The notes below the pieces were generated by a model. That model did no database searches. It saw only the letters and a program-made list of their open reading frames with translations, and was not told the DNA's origin. A stretch of 5,851 nt of DNA, taken from the NCBI GenBank assembly GCA_946633495.1, contig CAMPAX010000154.1, positions 1 to 5,851 on the forward strand, written 5' to 3'. The stretch's first letter is position 1; each line of letters opens with the position of its first letter. Positions 1-5,165 of the stretch are shown here, piece after piece. Position numbers and translations under genes: made by a program. This DNA comes from an uncultured Lachnospiraceae bacterium (GTDB taxonomy: Bacteria; Bacillota; Clostridia; Lachnospirales; Lachnospiraceae).

Positions 1-22
1 CGGGATCCATACATATAGGGGG

Positions 23-51
23 ATTATAGCACACTTCCATAGGGAATACAA
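23..51 (-). promoter_or_regulatory. Candidate sigma-A promoter reading left out of the window
   Basis: On the minus strand a TATAAT -10 box (23-28) is preceded by TGC, giving an extended -10 element. A weak -35 box, TTGTAT (46-51, three of six consensus bases), lies 17 bp upstream. Transcription would start near position 16 and run off the left edge, so the gene it serves is outside the window. In Bacillus the genes after sigH are rpmG, secE and nusG, which would be natural candidates, but nothing in the window confirms this. No coding region was recognised in 1-88. Confidence 0.5.
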
Positions 52-88
52 CGAAAAGGAATCTACGAAATCACTCTGAAATTAGCTA

Positions 89-117
89 TTGACAAACGGT
101 TGTTTTTTTATTATTAT
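89..117 (+). promoter_or_regulatory. Sigma-A promoter of the tRNA-Thr gene
   Basis: A perfect TTGACA -35 box (89-94) is followed after 17 bp by TATTAT (112-117), five of six matches to the -10 consensus. Initiation would fall near 123-125, about ten bases before the mature tRNA 5' end. The spacer is very T-rich. This near-consensus layout fits a strongly expressed stable RNA gene. Confidence 0.85.
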
Positions 118-133
118 AGCAACTGTGATTTTT

Positions 134-206
134 GCCGCCATAGCTCAGTAGGTAGAGCGCAGCATTGGTAGTGCTGAGGTCGCCGGTTCGACTCCGGTTG
201 ACGGCT
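134..206 (+). tRNA. tRNA-Thr, anticodon GGU
   Basis: The full cloverleaf can be folded by eye. The acceptor strands are 134-140 and 199-205. The D arm is GCTC (143-146) with GAGC (155-158). The anticodon stem CAGCA/TGCTG (160-164, 172-176) encloses loop TTGGTAG, placing anticodon GGT at 167-169, which reads ACC and ACU threonine codons. The variable loop is AGGTC. The T arm is GCCGG/CCGGT around TTCGACT (187-193). Position 73 is T and the following bases are TCA, so the CCA tail is not encoded and must be added enzymatically. One acceptor pair, C5 (138) against A68 (201), is mismatched. The gene faces the minus-strand protein genes and shares a terminator with them. Confidence 0.95.
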
Positions 207-208
207 TC

Positions 209-241
209 AAAAAACTGCAGGTCAGATACCTGCAGTTTTTT
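209..241. terminator. Bidirectional intrinsic terminator between tRNA-Thr and sigH
   Basis: A 14-bp perfect inverted repeat pairs 209-222 with 228-241 around the 5-nt loop CAGAT. The core of the stem is CTGCAGGT/ACCTGCAG, flanked by six A on the left and six T on the right. On the plus strand it starts two bases after the tRNA discriminator and ends in a T-run. On the minus strand it lies 12 bp past the sigH stop and also ends in a T-run. It therefore fits a shared terminator for two converging transcripts. Confidence 0.92.
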
Positions 242-253
242 GTTTCCGTCATT

Positions 254-871
254 CTACTCCTGATATGCTTTCTTCAGCTTTTTTCTTATCCTGGCAAGGG
301 CATTTTCTACCGAACGTTCCGTCTTCCCGAGCGTCTGAGCGATCTCCTGACAGGTATATCCGTCCAAAAAAAGGTCCGCCACTTTATGCTCATAGGAACT
401 CAGCACCTCATCCATGATCCGGAAACGTCCGCTGATATCCTCTTTCCGGAGAACAGTTTCTTCTGTCGTCTTCACCCACAGCTCCCGGATATGCTCTGCC
501 GGATCCGTTCCGTCCGAATCCTCAGGACCAGGATCGATGGGGAGATAATAGTAAAGCGGCAGATTCTTCTTTCGTTTTGATACCCGGATCGCTGATTTGA
601 TCTGGTTCCGGATGCAGTTCCATGCATAGGTATGAAATGTCGCTCCCTGTCCCGTCCGATACTCCCGGATCGCTCTGACCAGCCCGATCATACCCTCCTG
701 GATCAGGTCCCAGGGTTCGGCCCCGATCACAAGATACTGGTATCTATACTCCCTTTCCACGATCTCTCCGTATTTTTTCAGGAGTTTTTCTTCCGCATCG
801 GTGTCTCCGGACCGGATCTTCTCCAGAAGGATCTCATCTTCCCGGTTCCATTCTTCCGTTGTTCCCTGCAT
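254..871 (-). CDS. sigH: RNA polymerase sigma factor, SigH (Spo0H) type
   Basis: This sigma-70 family protein of 205 aa most resembles SigH, which in Bacillus directs RNA polymerase to early sporulation and stationary-phase genes. Region 2 covers about residues 29-98, with the core-binding stretch DLIQEGMIGL at 55-64, followed by the SigH-like IRNQIKSAI and a basic KRKKNLPL segment. Region 4 covers about 153-202, with its helix-turn-helix near 172-196 (TCQEIAQTLGKTERSVENAL). There is no region 1.1, as expected for an alternative sigma. The ATG at 871 is preferred because AAGGAGGA lies just upstream; an in-frame TTG at 889 would place that site inside the coding sequence. The rlmB stop is 14 nt upstream, so the gene is probably cotranscribed. 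The SigH assignment rests on motif similarity plus gene order. A related sporulation sigma is less likely. Confidence 0.87.
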   Translation of the reverse strand: MQGTTEEWNREDEILLEKIRSGDTDAEEKLLKKYGEIVEREYRYQYLVIGAEPWDLIQEGMIGLVRAIREYRTGQGATFHTYAWNCIRNQIKSAIRVSKRKKNLPLYYYLPIDPGPEDSDGTDPAEHIRELWVKTTEETVLRKEDISGRFRIMDEVLSSYEHKVADLFLDGYTCQEIAQTLGKTERSVENALARIRKKLKKAYQE

Positions 872-874
872 ACA

Positions 875-882
875 TCCTCCTT
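875..882 (-). promoter_or_regulatory. Shine-Dalgarno site that fixes the sigH start
   Basis: The minus strand reads AAGGAGGA here, four to five bases before the ATG at 871. It sits in the short gap between the rlmB stop codon (886-888) and sigH. It supports the ATG at 871 over the upstream TTG at 889, whose only attraction is a TTGA overlap with the rlmB stop. Confidence 0.85.
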
Positions 883-885
883 CGA

Positions 886-1740
886 TCAACCCTGGCGGAG
901 CATTCTCTGACGAACGATCTCATAGGCAAGCACACCTGCCGCAACCGAGGCATTCAGAGAATCTATATCTCCTTTCATAGGCACGGAAACGATATAATCG
1001 CATTTTTCACGAACCAGGCGGGACACTCCGGACCCTTCATTTCCGATCACAAGTCCGATGGGGCCTGTCAGATTACAGTTATACATCACTTCTCCGCCCA
1101 TATCGGCACACGCAAACCAAAGTCCGCGCTCTTTCAGTTCATCGATCGTCTTACCGACATTCGTCACCTTTACCACCGGTGTATAATTGATCGCACCTGC
1201 AGATGCTTTTACAACCGTTGCGGTAAGTCCCACCGCGCGGTGTTTCGGAATGATCACCCCATGCGCACCGCAGAGATTGGCGGTCCGGATGATGGCTCCC
1301 AGATTATGAGGATCCTCGATCTCATCCAAAATAAATACAAACGGGGCCTCGCCCTTTTCCTCAGCCAGCCGGAAGATTTCTTCCATATCCGCATATTCAT
1401 ATGCCGAGCACTGAAGGATCACTCCCTGATGGCGGCCGGTTTCGGACATCTGATCCAGCTGCTGTTTTTTCACAAAGCTGACGGTTGCTCCCTGCTTTTT
1501 CACTTTTGATACGATCTGACCGATGATCGGATCTCTCTGACCGTCCTGAACATAAAGCCGATCCGCTGTTTTTCCTGCACGAAGCGCTTCCTGGACTGCA
1601 TTTCTTCCTTCCACCATTCCCGAGCGGACATGGGACTGATCCCCGGTGTTCAGTCTGTCCGGCGGAAGCGGGCGGACTTCATCCTCGGAATCCTCCGGAA
1701 GAAGCTCCGTCATCTCCGTGCTGTATTTATCCTGGGACAT
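886..1740 (-). CDS. rlmB: 23S rRNA (guanosine-2'-O-)-methyltransferase RlmB, SpoU/TrmH family
   Basis: RlmB methylates the 2'-hydroxyl of G2251 (E. coli numbering) in the peptidyl-transferase loop of 23S rRNA, using S-adenosylmethionine. The 284-aa product has an L30e-like RNA-binding domain at about 42-120, starting at VEGRNAVQEAL, and then a SPOUT trefoil-knot domain. All three SpoU motifs are present: motif 1 NLGAIIRTA (146-154), motif 2 VIGNEGSGVS (231-240), and motif 3 from VPMKGDIDSLN onward (253-274). Family members are usually about 245-250 aa; the excess is an acidic, proline-containing leader of about 40 residues. The ATG at 1740 is chosen because AAAAGGAG ends 6 nt upstream; an in-frame TTG at 1785 has no such support. 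The mrnC stop is 41 nt upstream and sigH follows closely. Paralogues such as TrmH or RlmH-like SpoU enzymes are possible, but the L30e domain and the synteny favour RlmB. Confidence 0.93.
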   Translation of the reverse strand: MSQDKYSTEMTELLPEDSEDEVRPLPPDRLNTGDQSHVRSGMVEGRNAVQEALRAGKTADRLYVQDGQRDPIIGQIVSKVKKQGATVSFVKKQQLDQMSETGRHQGVILQCSAYEYADMEEIFRLAEEKGEAPFVFILDEIEDPHNLGAIIRTANLCGAHGVIIPKHRAVGLTATVVKASAGAINYTPVVKVTNVGKTIDELKERGLWFACADMGGEVMYNCNLTGPIGLVIGNEGSGVSRLVREKCDYIVSVPMKGDIDSLNASVAAGVLAYEIVRQRMLRQG

Positions 1741-1746
1741 AGTATT

Positions 1747-1754
1747 CTCCTTTT
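1747..1754 (-). promoter_or_regulatory. Shine-Dalgarno site that fixes the rlmB start
   Basis: The minus strand reads AAAAGGAG, then six bases, then the ATG at 1740. This places the start 15 codons inside the longest open frame, which opens with a TTG at 1785 overlapping the mrnC stop. Confidence 0.8.
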
Positions 1755-1781
1755 CAATCAAACGGAAGATTTTGTAAATAA

Positions 1782-2255
1782 TCAATGAACCATAATGAGA
1801 CGGCGGATCAGTTCTTCCATCCGGTCTTTCTTACCCGAAAGATAGAGATAGCCGATCAGCGCTTCCATTCCGGTCGCCTTCTTATACTCCGCCATACTGG
1901 CGTGTTTTGCCTTGGAATGCACCGATGCATTTCTTCCCCGATGATAGATCTCCCGTTCTTCTTCCGACAGATCCTCCTCCACCGAGTCCATAAACGCCGC
2001 CTGACTGACTGCCGACACGATGCCGGTCACGGATTTATGATACTTTTCGGCCTGCTTGTTCTCTTTTCGGACAAAATATTCCCTGACGGCAAGTTCAAGT
2101 ACCGCGTCTCCGAGATAAGCTAACGCCAGAGGCGAATACATCCCCGGACGGACGGAAGTTCTGCCCTTTGCTTCTATGGGATCCCCCGTCTTTTTTTCAG
2201 GCTCCTGTATGCTCATTTTATCTTCCCGGTCTCTATCCGGTTCCTGCATACTCAT
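1782..2255 (-). CDS. mrnC: Mini-ribonuclease III
   Basis: Mini-III is a dimeric RNase III-class endonuclease that lacks the double-stranded RNA-binding domain; in Bacillus it matures 23S rRNA ends. The RNase III catalytic domain begins near residue 40 (YSPLALAYLGDAVLE). The expected acidic residues are present: D50 in LGDA and E131 in MEALIGYL. The conserved HRGRNA segment is at 105-110. The 157-aa product ends soon after the catalytic domain, as in the family. Bacillus MrnC is about 143 aa; here a hydrophilic leader of roughly 27 extra residues contains a duplicated MS(M/I)QEP motif. The ATG at 2255 is chosen because its ATGA overlaps the cysS stop, and GAGG (2261-2264) lies five bases upstream. 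A GTG at 2270 would add five residues inside cysS. Overlap with cysS implies translational coupling. Confidence 0.93.
   Translation of the reverse strand: MSMQEPDRDREDKMSIQEPEKKTGDPIEAKGRTSVRPGMYSPLALAYLGDAVLELAVREYFVRKENKQAEKYHKSVTGIVSAVSQAAFMDSVEEDLSEEEREIYHRGRNASVHSKAKHASMAEYKKATGMEALIGYLYLSGKKDRMEELIRRLIMVH
2197..2255 (-). repeat. Imperfect direct repeat in the mrnC 5' end
   Basis: Two 20-nt copies, at 2236-2255 and 2197-2216 on the minus strand, match at 16 of 20 bases. They encode MSMQEPD and MSIQEPE, 13 codons apart. Each copy begins with an in-frame ATG, so the second could serve as an alternative start at 2216. The repeat lies wholly in the non-conserved leader upstream of the catalytic domain. 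Confidence 0.6.
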
Positions 2256-3691
2256 GATATCCTCTGCCACTTAACGCCCTCCCGGGTGTCCTTGATCTCA
2301 ATTCCCATGGTTTTCAGCTCCTCGCGGATCTCATCTGCCCTGGCGAAATTTTTCTCTTTCTTGGCCGCCGTTCTCTCAGCGATCAATGCTTCGATCTTTG
2401 CCACTTCATCATCCGAGATCTGTTCCCTGCGTCTGGTGAGATGAATCCCCAGAACCGTATCGGAAAGGGAAAAGAGTGTCTCGTACAGCTTCTTTGCGAA
2501 TTCAGAGGAAGACTCCTCATTCGTACTTGCATTGGTAAAGCGGACCAGTTCAAAGATCACGGAAATGGCGTCTGCCGTATTAAGATCGTCATCCATGGCC
2601 GCGTCAAATCTCTCCACAAACTTCGGAACCTCCCCGTCCAGGAGACTCTGCTCCTTTGGCGAGATGGCTTTTCCGTTCTCCTTATTAATGATCTCCGACA
2701 GTTTCTCGGCGCCGTTCAGGATCCGGTCCAGACCGATCTTCGAGTTTTCGATCAGCTCCGCCGAGAAATTCAACGGACTGCGGTAATGTGCAGACAGCAT
2801 GAAGAAACGGATCACCTGAGGATCGTATTTCTCACAGATTTCACGTACCGTAAAGAAATTCCCAAGGGACTTGGACATCTTCACATTATCGATCTTCAGA
2901 AAACCGTTATGCATCCAGTAATTGGCAAATGTGGCGTCATTCGCCGCCTCACTCTGGGCGATCTCATTTTCATGATGCGGGAAGATCAGGTCCTCACCGC
3001 CTGCGTGGATGTCCAGCGTTCCGCCGATGTATTTCCGGGACATCACGGAGCACTCCAGATGCCAGCCCGGACGCCCTTTCCCCCAAGGGGATTCCCAGAA
3101 GGGCTCTCCCGGCTTCATGGGTTTCCAGAGGACAAAATCCAGCGGATCTTCCTTCTCATCCTCACCGCTTACCTTCAGCTGGTGCGCCTCATCCCGGTGG
3201 CCGCTTTCCAGATCATCAATATTCTTATGGGACAGCTTTCCGTACCCCGGGAAACTGCGTGTACGGAAATACACAGTTCCGTTCACTTCATACGCATGCC
3301 CTTTGTCGATCAGCTGCTGAACCATCTCGATCATATCCGGGATCTCTTTGGTGGCCTGAGGATGGGTCGTAGCCGGCCGCACGTTCAGCGCTTCCATATC
3401 CTTCCTGCATTCCCGGATGAAACGTTCGGAGATCTCGATGGATTCCTTTCCTTCTTCATTTGCCCTGCGAATGATCTTATCATCCACATCCGTAAAGTTC
3501 GACACATAGTTTACATCGTAGCCCCGGAATTCCAGGTATCTCCTTAATGTATCAAAGACGATCATCGGCCGTGCATTTCCGATGTGGATAAAATCATAGA
3601 CGGTGGGGCCGCAGACATAGATGCCTGCCTTTCCCGGATGGACCGGTTTAAAATCTTCTTTCTGTCTGGTAAGTGTATTAAAGATCCTCAT
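2252..3691 (-). CDS. cysS: Cysteinyl-tRNA synthetase
   Basis: This class I aminoacyl-tRNA synthetase attaches cysteine to tRNA-Cys in the cytoplasm using ATP. At 479 aa it is slightly longer than the usual 460-470 aa. The HIGH-type signature is HIGN (36-39), inside the family hallmark CGPTVYDFIHIGNAR. KMSKS is at 271-275. The zinc ligands that select cysteine are all visible: C27, C214 (in HLECSVM), and H239 with E243 (in HHENE). The C-terminal part is helical and ends in a lysine-rich anticodon-recognition region (EREELKTMGIEIKDT type). The ATG at 3691 follows AAAGGAG at 3700-3706 with an 8-nt spacer. The 48-nt gap to the GNAT gene holds only a 5-bp hairpin (3707-3720) and no T-box leader, unlike many Firmicute synthetase genes. 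Its stop overlaps the mrnC ATG. Confidence 0.98.
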   Translation of the reverse strand: MRIFNTLTRQKEDFKPVHPGKAGIYVCGPTVYDFIHIGNARPMIVFDTLRRYLEFRGYDVNYVSNFTDVDDKIIRRANEEGKESIEISERFIRECRKDMEALNVRPATTHPQATKEIPDMIEMVQQLIDKGHAYEVNGTVYFRTRSFPGYGKLSHKNIDDLESGHRDEAHQLKVSGEDEKEDPLDFVLWKPMKPGEPFWESPWGKGRPGWHLECSVMSRKYIGGTLDIHAGGEDLIFPHHENEIAQSEAANDATFANYWMHNGFLKIDNVKMSKSLGNFFTVREICEKYDPQVIRFFMLSAHYRSPLNFSAELIENSKIGLDRILNGAEKLSEIINKENGKAISPKEQSLLDGEVPKFVERFDAAMDDDLNTADAISVIFELVRFTNASTNEESSSEFAKKLYETLFSLSDTVLGIHLTRRREQISDDEVAKIEALIAERTAAKKEKNFARADEIREELKTMGIEIKDTREGVKWQRIS

Positions 3692-3739
3692 ATTATTAAC
3701 TCCTTTATCCGATTCCGGATCGTGCCCGGTTTCAGAAGT

Positions 3740-4207
3740 TCATTCGTCCTGTGACTTTTCTTTTGGAGAGACAGGTCCGTCTTCCTCATGCAGATAGGTG
3801 ATCATCCCGGGACCAAGATCCGGTGTGGGGCGGGCTATGAACCCGTTTTTCTCATAGAAACGTTCCCGGCCTTTGGCACACATCAGGGTAAACATCAGTT
3901 CCTCCCCGGGTTCCAACGCTTCCGCTGCTTTCTCCTTCAGGTGACGGATCAGCTCCGACCCGATGCCGTGACCATGATATTCCGGCCGGACGATCAGATC
4001 CTGAATGTTCATGATCACCAGCTCATCTCCCACCAGGCGGCCCATTCCCACCACCTGATCAGTTTCGGTGTCCCATGCAGTGATCATGGCCTTGCAGCCA
4101 TGGATCGCGGCGTCAACCTGCCTGTCGGACAGGTGTTTCCAACCCACGGAAGCGCGAAGTCCAAGATACAGGTCTTTGGGAAGACGCATAAATTTATATT
4201 CGATCAT
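3740..4207 (-). CDS. GNAT-family N-acetyltransferase, substrate unknown
   Basis: This is a single-domain acetyl-CoA-dependent acyltransferase. Motif A is LIVRPEYHGHGIGSELI (71-87), with the pyrophosphate-binding H-G-H-G-I-G loop at 78-83. Motif B includes RFYEKNGF (116-123). The product is 155 aa from the ATG at 4207, where similarity-like sequence (MIEYKF) begins; it ends in a charged lysine/glutamate tail. The open frame extends to an ATG at 4264, adding 19 residues, but that ATG has no clear Shine-Dalgarno. A good AGGAGG (4241-4246) lies between the two starts, 33 nt before 4207, so the start is uncertain. It sits 33-90 nt downstream of hisF and 48 nt upstream of cysS, probably in the same transcript. 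Acetylation of a small amine or a protein are both possible, and nothing here decides. Confidence 0.85.
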   Translation of the reverse strand: MIEYKFMRLPKDLYLGLRASVGWKHLSDRQVDAAIHGCKAMITAWDTETDQVVGMGRLVGDELVIMNIQDLIVRPEYHGHGIGSELIRHLKEKAAEALEPGEELMFTLMCAKGRERFYEKNGFIARPTPDLGPGMITYLHEEDGPVSPKEKSQDE

Positions 4208-4215
4208 ATTGTATT

Positions 4216-4246
4216 GGAAACCCTGGTTTCCGGCTTCCGGCCTCCT
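4216..4246 (-). promoter_or_regulatory. Shine-Dalgarno plus hairpin upstream of the GNAT start
   Basis: Reading the minus strand, AGGAGG (4246-4241) is followed by no start codon at usable spacing. Nine bases later comes a perfect 7-bp inverted repeat, GGAAACC/GGTTTCC (4216-4222 with 4225-4231, 2-nt loop), and then the ATG at 4207. If the hairpin folds in the mRNA, it shortens the effective distance between the ribosome site and the start. This could also be chance sequence inside a longer protein starting at 4264. Confidence 0.35.
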
Positions 4247-4274
4247 ATTCCATACTTCTTGCATCGTACCGTTT

Positions 4275-4303
4275 ATTCTACACTTCGCGCAAAGCCCTTA
4301 CAG
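4275..4303 (-). promoter_or_regulatory. Weak candidate promoter between hisF and the GNAT gene
   Basis: On the minus strand TAGAAT (4275-4280, five of six -10 consensus bases) lies 17 bp from CTGTAA (4298-4303, three of six -35 bases), which overlaps the hisF stop. Initiation near 4268 would leave only about four bases before the ATG at 4264, but a leader of about 60 nt containing AGGAGG before the ATG at 4207. The match is modest and may be chance. Confidence 0.25.
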
Positions 4304-5059
4304 ACGCACGGATACACCCTTCGCCCGCAGTGCCTCTTTTACCTCTCTGATCTCCAGTTCCTTAAAATGGAACAGGGAAGCCGCCAGGGCCGCATCCGCC
4401 TTTCCCGCTGTCACTGCTTCATAAAAATGATCCGCCGTTCCTGCTCCGCCGGACGCGATCACCGGTATCTTCACCGCTTCCGACACCGCGCGGGTCAGTT
4501 CAATATCGTATCCGTTCTTCGTTCCGTCGCAGTCCATACTCGTAAGCAGGATCTCTCCTGCTCCCAGGCGATTCGCGCGCGCTGCCCACTCAACCGCATC
4601 GATGCCGCAGTCCAGCCGCCCTCCGTGCTTATAGATGGTCCAGCCTTTTCCGTCTGCTCTTCGCTTGGCATCGATCGCCACTACCACGCACTGGCTTCCG
4701 AACTTATCGGCAGCTTCCGAGATCAGATTCGGATTATCGATGGCCGCTGAATTAACCGCGATCTTATCCGCACCTTCCCTGAGGATGGCGCGAAAATCTT
4801 CTACGGTGCGGATCCCGCCGCCTACCGTAAATGGTATGAACACCGTTTCCGCCACGCGCCGCACCATATCCGCCACGATGGCTCTCCGGTCACTGGAAGC
4901 TGTGATATCCAGAAAAACAAGCTCATCCGCTCCCGCGGCGTCGTATGCTTTTCCGCACTCCACCGGGTCTCCCGCATCGATCAGATTTACAAAATTAACT
5001 CCCTTTACCACACGGCCGTCCTTGACGTCAAGGCAGGGAATGATTCTCTTTGTATGCAT
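4298..5059 (-). CDS. hisF: Imidazole glycerol phosphate synthase, cyclase subunit HisF
   Basis: HisF is a (beta/alpha)8 barrel. With ammonia supplied by HisH it converts PRFAR to imidazole glycerol phosphate and AICAR, in the fifth step of histidine synthesis. The product is 253 aa, the usual length. The two catalytic aspartates are D11 (IIPCLDVKDGRVVKG) and D130 (VVVAIDAKR), matching the positions known from the Thermotoga enzyme. Phosphate-binding loops appear as TVGGGIR (78-84) and IASGGAG (201-207), and D176 lies in TSMDCDGT. The ATG at 5059 follows AGGAGG with a six-base spacer. The upstream gap to hisH is 106 nt, so the pair is cotranscribed rather than overlapping. No hisA or hisI gene is adjacent within the window. 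Confidence 0.98.
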   Translation of the reverse strand: MHTKRIIPCLDVKDGRVVKGVNFVNLIDAGDPVECGKAYDAAGADELVFLDITASSDRRAIVADMVRRVAETVFIPFTVGGGIRTVEDFRAILREGADKIAVNSAAIDNPNLISEAADKFGSQCVVVAIDAKRRADGKGWTIYKHGGRLDCGIDAVEWAARANRLGAGEILLTSMDCDGTKNGYDIELTRAVSEAVKIPVIASGGAGTADHFYEAVTAGKADAALAASLFHFKELEIREVKEALRAKGVSVRL

Positions 5060-5165
5060 GGGAATCCTCCTGTTATAATGATCCCTTACGTAACAAAACG
5101 CTCTGTCTTTTCTGTTCTTTTCGTATCCTCTTATCTTCTTATTATCTTTTTAAAATCTTCCTGGA
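5060..5165 (-). other. Purine-rich hisH-hisF intergenic leader
   Basis: This 106-nt gap holds no gene, no terminator-like hairpin and no convincing promoter. On the coding strand the part at 5101-5150 is 43 of 50 purines, so the mRNA there would be nearly unstructured. It ends with AGGAGG (5066-5071) serving hisF. A TATAAC sequence occurs just before that site but lacks a well-spaced -35 partner. Confidence 0.5.

Noticed and set aside
2..79. A 25-codon plus-strand open frame at the left edge ending in TGA
   Set aside because: A stretch this short is often open by chance. The same bases hold a strong minus-strand -10 element, and the peptide is not recognisable.
859..1509. A 216-codon plus-strand open frame opposite rlmB
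   Set aside because: RlmB on the other strand has all three SpoU motifs. The antisense translation is rich in His, Ile and Phe without domain structure.
2441..3547. A 368-codon plus-strand open frame opposite cysS
   Set aside because: The minus strand here encodes an unmistakable CysS with HIGH and KMSKS motifs and zinc ligands. The antisense frame has no recognisable domain and no ribosome site that I can see; long antisense frames are common opposite well-biased codons.
3707..3720. Small inverted repeat ATCCG/CGGAT upstream of cysS
   Set aside because: A five-base stem with no adjacent T-run does not make an intrinsic terminator. It could be an operator, but there is no other support.
3692..3739. 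A possible T-box or attenuator before cysS
   Set aside because: The gap is only 48 nt, with one 5-bp hairpin and no T-box consensus or terminator, so it is too short for a T-box leader.
3788..4750. A 320-codon plus-strand open frame opposite the GNAT gene and hisF
   Set aside because: It spans two real minus-strand genes and their intergenic gap, and its translation shows no family motif. It is best explained as an antisense shadow.
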